Shown here piece by piece: positions 13,696 to 27,063 of a DNA stretch of 64,000 nt (positions within the stretch are counted from its first letter, which is position 1; each line of letters begins with the position of its first letter). Position numbers and translations under genes: made by a program. Below the pieces are notes generated by a model. It was given only the letters and a program-made list of their open reading frames with translations, was not told the DNA's origin and did no database searches. This stretch comes from Theobroma cacao (lineage: Eukaryota; Streptophyta; Magnoliopsida; Malvales; Malvaceae). The stretch spans positions 3,115,700 to 3,179,699 of the forward strand of contig NC_030857.1 of the NCBI RefSeq assembly GCF_000208745.1. The letters run 5' to 3'.

Positions 13696-16600
13696 AGGGA
13701 GAGCATGTAGATATGAGAATCAGAAAGGGAAAATGCAAGCGCAAAATATGGACATAAACAAGGGCAAATACAAGATTTTGTAAAGGAAGAGAGAAGAAGG
13801 TCTATTGTCTGTACATAGAAGATGTCATTGGCAACCTTGGATGTGGGGTGTGTGTGTTGTTGAGACTCAAAAAAAAAAACAAATCTTTTTTAGTGCTGTT
13901 GAGCTTTCCTCCTTTGCTTGTTTACAGCAAACCGAGTAATAATTTTTTTGTCTGTTTTGCTTCTTAATTCTTATTTTATAAGTTTAGCTGGCATCAAAGT
14001 TTTCTTTTTTTCCTTCTTCTTTTATATTCATGGGAATTCAGTAACAAAATTAATGACCCAAGGCCAAGTGTTCCTGTCAAAATTCTTTGAGTGACACCGA
14101 AAGTAAACTCTCCAACTTAGAAACATAAAACATTGCCTTTTTACTTTCATAATCTCTGGGCAAATACGGTTTCCTTTGAATACTTCCTTCTATAATCACG
14201 TGTTTACATTTGTTAATTTTTGTTTTACCAAAACATTAATATTTTTCATTTACAGTCTGGGTTTTACCTTTCTACCCCGGACATGAGGATGAGGGAGAAA
14301 ACGACAGGTCTGGTTCTGTAATTTGGACCAAAGTGGTAGGACAAGATTGTAAGATGGAACAAGCTGAAGTGACCAATGGGGACCGTGACGCTGTCTTTTT
14401 CGTCCCATGCTGACGCGTGTCATCTTCTTTATCAGCTTGAGGACTGGAAACATCCGTTTCTTGCAGAAATTTACAATAATGACTGTACTTTTTGAAGCCT
14501 TCGGGATCCTTTCATACGTTCTTTGTACAGAAACAAAGTATATTAATTTTCCCTTTCATACGCTTTCGGTTATGTATAATTTTATGATTTTATCCTCATG
14601 AGTAACTCTCAAATGCTTGGAATGTACTATTTTCAGCATAACAGTTTCATCCATAGCAATTTTATAGAATATTTTTCGTGTACTATTAGATTTTGGAATT
14701 TAGTGCGCTGAATTGTTTGAATAATGGGAATTAGTATTACATCTGGTATGGTTACTTCCCTTAACTTGTAAAAGTAAAATTTTTGTTTCCTGGTTGTCAA
14801 GAATGTAATTGGCAATGGCATTTGTTATGAGCAGGAGAAGAAGCAACAGTAACTCTGCTTGCCATAACATCATAATTCTGATGGAAAGAAATTGAATTCA
14901 CTACAGTAAAGACACAGAGCCTGTACCACCGTCTTTCAAAAGCTGTAATGAGAGGGAAGACCTTTCAAACTTTATGTATCAAATTCAATGCATGGAACCA
15001 GAGTTAATTGCGTTTAAACATTTATTTTTTCTGTTCGCGTTGAATGCAATGTTGTTCATATAAAAACAGTGGTTTCAAACCTATGTTTTTATACTAAAAG
15101 TTGTTTGGACTTAAGTTAAAAAGAAACTCTAGCAGTCGTTATCAAGAATTCAAGATACAGTGGTGCAGTATTCACGGATAAATCAATGGAGTTTGATGAA
15201 TTGGTCCTTATATTTAATCCACTCTGTAACTTTTCTCCAACTCATTGTAGAGTTACATCCTCGTACATTGTCCAAATACTTACTAACCCGTCATATATAC
15301 TTTTGAACTTCATTCTTATAGAGAAGAGAATCCGAGTCTTTTGATGATTAAAAGGGTATATAGAAGCAATTTAGTGAAACAGCATGTCACACATGGAGCC
15401 AGCAGGTGCTGTTTCCGGTGACCGGAAAAGCTAGAACTATAATGATGATGCATTAGAATTCTTCTCAAAATCAGCCAACAATTTGAAAGGGAAGAAAAGA
15501 AGATTAAAGGGTTGTCTTTTTATTGGCCAAAGAATCACAAAAAGAGATGAACTTTTGCTTTTCTTTCACTTTTAGGAGCGTCTTGATCTTTTGGATTCTG
15601 CCAAAGAGAAGGAAAAAAATATATAAAAAAGTAGAACAATTTTTGTTTTTTTGGCTCTCTCTCATTCAGCAAATGACTGCTTAGATTTGGATAATTATCC
15701 TCTAATTAGGGACATTAACTGTTTGTCTAATTAGTTGTTTGGTGGACTTCCAAAGTGTGATTACTCAGCAGGGTTGTGTTTTGCTTTCGCAATCCTTTGG
15801 GTAAAATGCCATCATTTTACTTCCTTGGTAATGGTGTTAAAAACAAAAACCAAAAGGGCGGGTTCGGACACGACTAATAATATTTCAGGTCAAAAACAAA
15901 CTGTAGAGATCAAGAAAACATCTGTGGACAGTTGGTCCATTCTTGATGTTTTCGTTCTAGACGTTCTCATATCCCACACAACTAGATGCCCCTCGACTAT
16001 GTGGGTTTTTTTTTTTTTTTTAATTTCCTCCATGGCCTTTCAATAATCAATGCTTTGCCTGCTTGTTTAATCTTCCCCTGGCGCCAATGTTTTCAGGTCA
16101 GCTCTTTCAACACGTTTAATTTTCCCTCTCTACTTTTTCATCTTGTACTTTCTGAATCTTCATTAAGGGTTTATAGGAATAATGCATATCAGGGTTTCTA
16201 AGAGCAATAATCTCTTAATCCAATGTTAATTCAAACTTAATGTACTTAACACATTTACGACCATATGTATCTTATTTCATTGTTTCTTTGATCCACCAAT
16301 GAAAATCTCATGTACCTTCCACATGGACCTAAAGTGTTGAAAAATAGTCACGACTGCTTAATTATTATTATTATAATAAATATCAATTTATTAATTAAAA
16401 AGGGTTGTTAGAAGGAATAGTACAGGGTAATTAAGTGCTGGTTATTGCTTTTTGAAGTTTTCTTTCCATAATAAATCAATGAATGAAGTTGGAGTATAGC
16501 TTTGGGGACAAAGTTTTCATTATGCCATTGTCAATGCTGGTGAAAATACTGGTTAATCAAGGTGGGAAAGTATAGTTGAATGAAATCCAGCATGTTACCA

Positions 16601-17601
16601 TACAGTTTTTGACGACAAGAACTTTGAATTCAAATACTCATGATGATCAAAAACCACAAGGATAAAAACTTGGACTGAATTACGGTTTAACCTTGGATGC
16701 TTTGCTTTGTGGCTTCTTAATATGCATTCATGAAGACGTGCTTAAAAATGAGTTGGTAAAGAGACTTTTGGGACACAAATTTCTAACCCTTTTTTTTTTT
16801 CCCGTTCTGCTTTGGAATTTTACCTTTTCACCTTTTGCCAGTTTTCACCCTCAGAGAAATTCCTGATAAAAAAAAATATCGAATAAGACCTCACCCATAT
16901 GGCTCATGTCAGGGTTTTTGTGCTCATCTCAAAGACTATATTCCCACACTTTCCTTTTCCTGCAAGACTTTTGGTTTTGGTCTAAAAGCCAGTCTTCTCT
17001 TCCTGTTTGAGATCCGAGCTTAACAGATCGAGTGTCATGCCACAACCACTACCCATTTTTTTAACTCATCCATTCTCTTCTTCTTTTGTTACTGCTACTA
17101 AGCCCAATGCTAGGTCATATGTTAGGCAAATGACTATATTTATTTGTCCAATATATTGCATTTGACTGAATCTCTCTCTCTCTCTCTTTCTATTATAGTG
17201 TCAAATATCACAGCTGGTATATTGGATTCTCAACGCACGTTTGGTCATATAAATATTCAGCTTTAGGAATGTGTTAAGTAGGGTTTTCCAATCCAAACTC
17301 TTGATTGGTTAAGTAGGCTGTGTGGGTATTATTATCATATGAATATCTCTTTAAGGGCTAGACTCCTTCATTTCCAAGCTTGAATCTAGACATCTCAGCG
17401 AGCTAGGGTCAATAATTATTGTGCAAATTAAGGGTCTCCACTCTCCAAGTTCCTAGTGTCAAATATGTGGTTCAATTGCTTTCAAAATCCACTTACAGGT
17501 TCAAGCTATAAATTGGAATCAAATCCTGTTGGACAACAAATAAGTAGCACGAGTTTCATTTCATCAAAAAGAGAATGAATTTATTGAGAAGTTTTGCATG
17601 T

Positions 17602-17706
17602 TCACCAAGGAAACTGTACATTCCAAGCAATGTGCCTTGCATTAATTAAATTAATTTCCCCATCAAAGCCATTTGGAGGAAGCCATTCACAGTTGCTACC
17701 AACCCA
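17602..17706 (-). pseudogene. Unidentified short reading frame, possible exon remnant
   Basis: A minus-strand frame ending in TGA near 17602. Its last 35 or so residues look protein-like (YWVGSNCEWLPPNG, then NARHIAWNVQFPW), unlike the hydrophobic low-complexity residues upstream in the same frame. I do not recognise it. It could be the last exon or relic of a gene starting near the G-box patch at 18265, or it could be chance. Confidence 0.15.
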
Positions 17707-18086
17707 ATATCTCAAGTTAACAAAGTATATATTTACTATACATATGCATATAAATATATTGTGCAGCAGAGAAGAAAAGCTCCAATAGCTGTGAAACTGT
17801 TTAAATCTGAACAATGAGACAGTGTTTAACTGCAAGTCAAGGGGTTCAGAAGTGATCCAGATTCAGTAATGTAGCAGCTTCAGCGCAACAGCTAAATCTA
17901 AGATTAAACTATTTGCTTCTACTAGGGCTTTGGGGTTTTAACTAATGATTTTTCTGTTTTCTAATTAAACTCATCCAAAGTCCTTGAGATTCACCACGTC
18001 CATAAAATAATAAGACCATGCTTAGTCATTTAAAAATCAAGACAACAAGACTTTAGAAACAAAAAAACAGAAAAAAAAACAAAGGG

Positions 18087-18173
18087 TTAAACCTCTCTTC
18101 TCTTTGCATTAGTTTTAAAAAGACTTGGAGACATATAGGCATGTGCAACACCTGCAACGCCGTGGTCCGCCAT
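18087..18173 (-). CDS. Possible micropeptide ORF (28 residues)
   Basis: An ATG in good plant context (followed by GCG) opens 28 codons beginning MADHGVAGVAHAYMSP and ending KRREV before TAA. About 90 bp upstream on the same strand are a CACGTG G-box and a GC-rich stretch that resemble a promoter. I do not recognise the peptide. The T-rich sequence right after it could also be an intron, since GAG|GTTTAA is a weak possible donor. Coding status is unproven. Confidence 0.18.
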   Translation of the reverse strand: MADHGVAGVAHAYMSPSLFKTNAKRREV

Positions 18174-19860
18174 CAAAATTAAGCATCCAGAACATCCGCC
18201 GTATCTCCGGTGTCTCCACCATTTCACACGACCAGCTCCGTTAAAATAAAATAAAAAATGATCCCACGTGGATCAAGATCGGGGCCCCGCGCGTGCCTCT
18301 TCGGGTAAATTTTTTAATTCTCTGATGTCGTCTAATATGGGATATTACTTGGTCGTTAACACCCTAATATATTGTGTTTTAATCCAGTTTGAGCTGGCAA
18401 AGTCACCGCCTTGCCTTAATCTGTGTCTTTTATCAAAGTAACCAACATATGTATAAACGGGGCATACCGGTTTAGCTTTTGGGATTATATACAGTAGAGC
18501 CGGGGACCATTTGCCCGTAGAGAAGGGGGAGTAGGGAGGCAGTTCTTTCAATTTTTTGGGGTCACTTGTGTCACTATACTAGGGCTTAGTAAAGTACTAT
18601 TACTGATTAAAACTCTTAATATTCATTAGTCAAATGTACTATTGGATGTCTGGAAGTAATTGACAATGAGGAAGATGCTGTAGCAGCCAACCTGGCATGG
18701 GGCTTTCATGCTTTCAGAATCAAATTAATGGCATGTTGGTGTGGATGTGAATTTAAAGCCCCCCTCTAGTTCAGTGAGCCATGTCTTGGCTTCATTTGTC
18801 TTTTCTTTCTTTTCCCTTTCCATCATTTTTATTCCTTTTCATATGTTTGTCTAAACTTTGCCTCCTCAATAGAAGTACTGTATATAGTTTTCTTTTTTTT
18901 TTTTTTCTGTAACATGTTAGGTTGAGAGTAGCTCCTATTGCTTTCCAAAGTAATTATCTTACATAGTCAATTAGCTTCCACTAGGAGGAGTGCAATATGT
19001 TTTTCTTCCCCCGGAAAAGCTTTATCAGAAACTAAATGCTACTAAACTATTAGTACAAAATTGTCAGTCAAATCACTTTCTATCAAGTTTGATAGTCTTG
19101 GTTTGTTATAAATAGCGGTGCCAACCACTAAATGCTTGCCAAATGCTAATATATGTTAGTATGCTCTAATAAGGAGATTCCAGTACAAAAACCAGTCTTA
19201 AGTTGCCAAAGTAAGAGTACAAAATTTCTGTAACAAGCTGGTCTCATGTTAAACCAGGGAAAAAATTGTATTCAGTCAAGTTAACCTTTTCCTACCAATA
19301 GACAGTAGTGCTTGCCACTGTCCAATGATAGTATGCTTTAATAATGAGGAGAACAGGAAATCAAGGATAAACTTGGCTCTGACAATATGAGCAGATTGCC
19401 AGTTAATGAAGAAGGTGTTAGCTCAGATGATTTGATATAGTGTCAAAATGATCTTCCTTGCATGTTTACCTGCCTTTGGTTGTCTTGGTTTTGGTCAAAA
19501 ATGGATTTCACTGCTAATGGAATGCAGAATTGGTTTGGTCTTCATAGCTGGCAAATTTTGGGTTTGAAGATTGAACACATCTTGATATCAAAGATAATGA
19601 AGGTAAAATAAGAAAGGTTAATCCAATGGGCCAAGTAGCAGAGTGAATACAAAAAGCAGAAAAGAAGATAGGCCTCCATAATGGGCCAAGAAACCCAACT
19701 GATCCAACCGTTTTGTGGATCATGCACGTGGCAAAATCAGAGAAGCACACATAAAAATATGGTTCTAAAAGTGCCTTGCACTCGGGTGAGAGGATCGAAG
19801 TAAACCCCTACGCAAGTACTGAACCTTCTCGCACCGAATACTATAAAGAGACCAACCCAA

Positions 19861-21251
19861 ATGGCTTCCACTCTCCGCTGTAGAGCGTCATCGCTTGTTT
19901 CATCCACCACAATACGACGCCGTCTGCCACTAGTCGGTGCGTTTTGCGTCCTCAGTTTGGGGTTTTCCAATCTCTGCCCGACACTTTCTTCTTCCTCTAA
20001 CTTCAAAACGGGTTGCGCTCAGTCTCTCCCCTTTGTTCCTCTTTTAAGGTAGTGGTTGGTTCGTACTCCCCACTTAATTGTTCAAAGATTTAATGCTGAT
20101 TTTCAGTTAATTCAGCTCTAATCTCCGTTGGGGTTCTTGTTTTAGATCGAAGTTTAGTACCCAGTTACCAGATAAGCCCGTCCACGCTGTAAAAATGGAA
20201 GGGAGTAGCAACACTGTTCCAAGCATCGTCGTTTATGTTACTGTTCCTAACAGAGAAGCAGGTTTTTTTTTTTTGAATTCTGTCAGCAAATGGAATATGG
20301 GTTTGGGGAAAGAAATAAAATTTAGCAATTCCAGCATTTGGGAATTTAAATTTAATTGATAAAGAGTCATTTTTTCAAGCTTTTGTCTATGTGTTTCATC
20401 TCCTCTGTTATAATTCTATTGTGGGGCTTGCTTTTCAGTATTGAAAAGTATGAGACTTTAAGGCAATGCCGTTTTAAAATAAAGAAGTGCATAAATAAGT
20501 ATAATTCTGTATTCAACTAAACAATTAAATTTGATTGGTTAAGCTTAAATCTTACCAAGAGTTTTGTTGGTTCAGTTTGAGGTGTCATACCACCTACGGC
20601 ATGACATAAATTTCTTAGCTATTTTGTTCTTCTTTTTGCTTCTTTATTTTAACGTGCCTGATTGACCTTGCTGGATTATCCATTATCATGTAGCGAATGT
20701 TTTAAAGTAGTTGAAAGTTGATTAGTGCACAACATACATGCAGGTAGGAAGTTGGCTGAAAGCATCGTCAAAGAGAAACTTGCTGCATGTGTAAACATAG
20801 TACCAGGTTAAATCTATAGTTCTTTTAATATTGTGCCGAGATATGGCAATCTGTTTCAGCCATTGGAAATACATATTATTTTGTGTCTGTCATTGTACAT
20901 GGTCTGTTTAAGGGTATAAATTGCCAAGTTAAGCTTCCATGTTTTAGAGGTAAATATTGAAATCATCGAGTCGCTGTTTGACCTTTTTTACAAGCCCAAT
21001 GTGGCTCAAACCATTTTGTAGAGATCTTTGAAATAAGTTGCTTCTCTGTTGCATTCATTTCAATATGGCAATTTGAAACGAACCACCTCGTAGCTTGAAT
21101 TTCTTGCTTTGAAATAATGACTATGGTTAGCACCTCTAGCTGTTTTGAAGAAATCTTTTATCTCTTGGTGTTCTTTGTTTTGTGATTACATTCTGTTTTA
21201 TAAAATCCCCCAAATTGAATCGAATTGACTTCTCTCTCTCTCTCTCTTCTA

Positions 21252-21282
<31 letters not shown>

Positions 21283-22299
21283 ATTTAAAGANTTCAAGGG
21301 CGCATGGAGTTGTTCATGAGAATTGCATCAAGTACTTCTCTGCCATATTGTTATTTTTATTAAATTCGATATGGAACCTCTCCCCCCCCCCCAAAAAAAA
21401 AAAATAGAAGACATACGCATCTTGAAACCTTGTTTTTTGTAATTTCATGAGAGACAGATTCTTTATTTCTGATTTATATTGATTTGAACAATAGTTCCTG
21501 AAATAGAATTCTTATGAATCGTAAATATATTGTGAATGCAGGTCTTGAATCAGTGTATGAATGGGAAGGAAAGGTATGAACTTTCGTTTGGATACTTTGC
21601 TTTTGTTGGATTAATGCAAGTAAAACATTAAGGCTTGAGTTTTCCTGACAAATTGAGAAATACTTTGAGAATCTAGAAGAGAATATCTTTTAACTTTTTG
21701 GAGCTTTTGCATAAGCACCCATTCTAAATGTTTCTGATGGTCTTGTGTACAGCTAAGTTTTGATGCTTTTATACAAGCAATAACTTGGTAATTAGGTTAT
21801 GTCTTAGCTTGTTAAACCAAATTATGTCTCTATTGGCTGCAGATCAACTCAGATCCTGAGGAACTGCTCATAATCAAGACAAGGCAATCCCTCCTGGAAG
21901 CACTGACAGAGCATGTCAAGGCAAATCATGAATACGAGTAAGCAGAAAGCCTCTTTCTTATATTTTCAAAAAAAATGTTAGACTTGAATTTTAAATTGCA
22001 ACTACGATATGGATAAGGATTGTTTGAAAAGGAAAAGAATCTGAGTGTTCCTATCCTTTTTGGGACATTATATTCTGTTCCCTTGGAAACTTTGGTTGAA
22101 TCCCTTTAAAGCTAAGAAAAGAGTACCACTTTTAAATAAAGAAATGAAAAACACGACAAAACAACACTGGCTAGATTGTTTTCGTCACCTTACTCTTTTA
22201 CCTTTTTTTTTTCTCAGTGTACCAGAAGTAATTGCCTTGCCAATCACTGGTGGCAGCCCCCAGTATCTAGAATGGCTCAAAAACAGTACTAGGGACTGA
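19861..22299 (+). CDS. CUTA: CutA-type protein, plastid-targeted
   Basis: Plant member of the CutA1 family: small, very stable homotrimers linked to copper and other divalent-ion tolerance, plastid-located in plants. Six exons join in frame: 19861-20048, 20146-20261, 20744-20806, 21542-21573, 21843-21937 and 22218-22299, giving 191 residues. The first 80 or so residues form a Ser- and Arg-rich leader with a hydrophobic stretch (LVGAFCVLSLGF), consistent with a transit peptide. The CutA core follows: SIVVYVTVPNREAGRKLAES, KEKLAACVNIVPG, ESVYEWEGK, ELLIIKTRQSLLEALTEHV, then VPEVIALPITGGSPQYLEWL, with the family's AACVN and YLEWL motifs. A polyadenylation-type AATAAA lies at 22417-22422, about 120 bp past the stop. 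Introns contain a poly-C/poly-A tract and one undetermined base (21292), none of it in an exon. Confidence 0.95.
21252..21283. repeat. Poly-C followed by poly-A in a CutA intron
   Basis: About 21 C then 11 A, preceded by a CT run, with an undetermined base at 21292. A similar C-run/A-run pair recurs near 21382. Both are intronic, and their lengths are probably unreliable in the assembly. Confidence 0.85.
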
Positions 22300-23923
22300 A
22301 TATCTCGGATGTAGTATGATGGCCTGAGTGTGTGAAACCATTGTAAGTGTGTACTTCATGGGTGCTGCATCTCATACATATGTTTGTTGTGCGGATGAAT
22401 GGCTTCTTCTGACTCAAATAAAGATTGCGTGTCATTTTATTAATATATGAAAGCTAAATCCTATTTATGATAGGACGAAATGTTTTTATAGTTGGTGATG
22501 TTGTAAGTAAGACAAGTATTTGCTTTTATAAATGCAACCTATTATCTGTCCTTGCTTATATTCTTTCAATTTTTTAATTCTTATTTTACAAAAGGAAAGT
22601 AGAAATACACTACACCTGTCCAACTTCATGTTCAATATATATATATAAGTATTTCCTCTCTTACTACTTTCTGCCTGCTTGCTTTGTAGTTATATGGTGC
22701 TTATGGGTGAGGTCTTAATGCTCTGCATTCTGTATTTCCAATACTTTTTTCAACCGAATCTTGGGTTTGGGTGGGAGGGGAGTCAGCAATTTGGTGTAAT
22801 GCTGGATGGGTGGCCAGTATTTTAAGACAAATCGATAGTTCATAGTGAATTACCAATTTACCATGCTTTGAACTTGTCAAAAAACTCTCATACTGTCTTC
22901 TGATATCGATGGTGGAGTAACCTTATATCCAATAACTTGGCATAAGTTAGGTTAGGCCTCATTGAAAAGGTAGGTATCAACATTAGAACCCAATGCTTGT
23001 GACGAAGTTTTATTTTTATCCAGTTTGAAGACTTACACCTTAACTAGAAGATGTTGAAATTTGAGCAATGCATGATTTAACTTTATCGTTTCTTTGGTAG
23101 TAGTATGAGGAACAAAGCAAGTGACCATTACCCTATGTCTACGAGCATCAGCAATTATCGAGACTTGTCCCATTTTAATTGTTCATTTTCAAAATAATTT
23201 CACTTTGGCATTTTTCCCCTCCGTTTCTTTTGGCAGATGGGACACGCTTATCATGTTGACGTGGCGACAGAGTGTATCACCCACGTACGACCACGAATGA
23301 ATACCGATGACGTGTCATCTGTGTTATGAGCCGGTTTTTGGAATGCATATTGCAAACACCGTGACAAATTAGCATCGATTGATCCAGCGTACGATGTGAA
23401 AGCTCTCCCCTTTAAAGAGATTCCCTTCCGCATCTCTCGCATAGTTGCGCTAATAATACCAAATCACTGCAGCAATGAGCCAAGGGGCAGGGGTCGATTG
23501 TCAGGGGCATACTCGGTAAATGCATCAGGGGTTTTTTTTTTCTTTGGTATTCTATTCTACTCTTTACTTTCAGTTTTAAATCCCTTTTCCTCCTTTGTCG
23601 AAAGAAAGACGTCCCTTGTCCTCCTGTTTATTAATGCAAATTCTTCCCGAGTATGATATCCATTTTTTTCTTTTGCCACCTTGAAGCAGTCAACTACAAT
23701 CAGAAAATAACTCCAGTGCAGAAGATCTAGCTAACTAGATGGCAAATGCTACCTATCCAAATCACTTCCAAATCGCAAAACAAGTTTAGTACGAGTATAG
23801 CAACATCATGCCAAGCGTTGCTTTCCATTTTTAAATTACACACTTTAATCAGCATAAACAAATGACATTCAAAGCCCACCTCCTCCAGAAGAAGAATAGG
23901 ACCAACAAGACTTTCAACACCTT
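22300..23923. other. Intergenic, convergent 3' ends of CutA and 14-3-3
   Basis: Contains the CutA 3' UTR with AATAAA at 22417-22422 and, towards 23923, the 3' UTR of the minus-strand 14-3-3 gene. A slightly GC-richer patch around 23230-23520 has short open frames on both strands but no recognisable product. Confidence 0.6.
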
Positions 23924-26313
<2,390 letters not shown>

Positions 26314-27063
26314 TTGCCCGAAATTGGTGGCCTTTCGAGGTTAAGTGAGAATGTTTTTTTTGGGTAAGTTATTTTGGGGGGCGCAGGCTAAGCCATGTGA
26401 GAGATTTTTATGTTGGGGGGGATGAGGGTAAAATGGTAATTCGAACGAATAGACTTAGTACAATTATTGTTTTCTTATTTTATTTTATCTTTTAAAGGGA
26501 AAAATGAAAAAGAAATGGAAAGATTAGGCCTGATTTTGGGTCAAGGAAAGTGGGTTATAGGAATCTGACTTGAAAAATGTTGGAAAAATTTGGGACTTGG
26601 ACAGAAATCGGGCGGTTTGGGGATAAGATTAACATGTAATTTGGGACCCAAGCCAGCTTGGAACGGTGCGTTTCGAACCAAAAAACAAACACAGAATGTT
26701 TTGCTCTGCGTTTGAATGCCGATATCAGCGGCTGAGCTGGCCTTGGGTTTTTTAAATTGTTAAATTGTACACCTTTTGGCTGCTTTCACTCACGCCAAAC
26801 ATTTTTCCTCTTTGTAATCTGTGTGAATAACTGCACAGCCCAAAGATCATTCGAAGCAGGCCTATGAATATGGGCTTAAAACGAATTGCTTCTAAGGGCT
26901 CAGTGTGGGAAGGCAAACCAAAAGAGAAAATAATAAACAAACCAACAAACCAAATATATAATTTATTGGAAAACAAATCAAGGATAATTAATTTTGATGG
27001 CACCGTATGGTTTACAAGCAATACATACATACATACATACAGTACCTTATCATATTATAAATC
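26314..27063. other. Gap between ankyrin gene 3' end and 14-3-3 promoter
   Basis: Contains the proximal promoter and leader of the minus-strand 14-3-3 gene and the 3' UTR of the ankyrin gene, which has an AATAAA signal on the minus strand at 26962-26967 about 100 bp after its stop. No further gene is seen. Confidence 0.6.
27020..27041. repeat. ATAC tetranucleotide microsatellite
   Basis: Five units of ATAC/CATA just past the stop codon of the ankyrin gene, therefore in its 3' UTR. Confidence 0.9.

Larger units (their letters stand above)
13309..19860. other. Intergenic region with cyclin promoter side and weak small ORFs
   Basis: About 6.5 kb between the cyclin start and CutA. The first 500 bp should contain the cyclin leader and promoter and are marked by CT/GA-rich tracts. 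A GC-rich patch at 18140-18300 contains a CACGTG G-box and a GGGGCCCC palindrome and sits upstream of a minus-strand small ORF (18173-18087). The rest is AT-rich with short frames and no recognised domain. I see no convincing multi-exon gene here. Confidence 0.5.
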
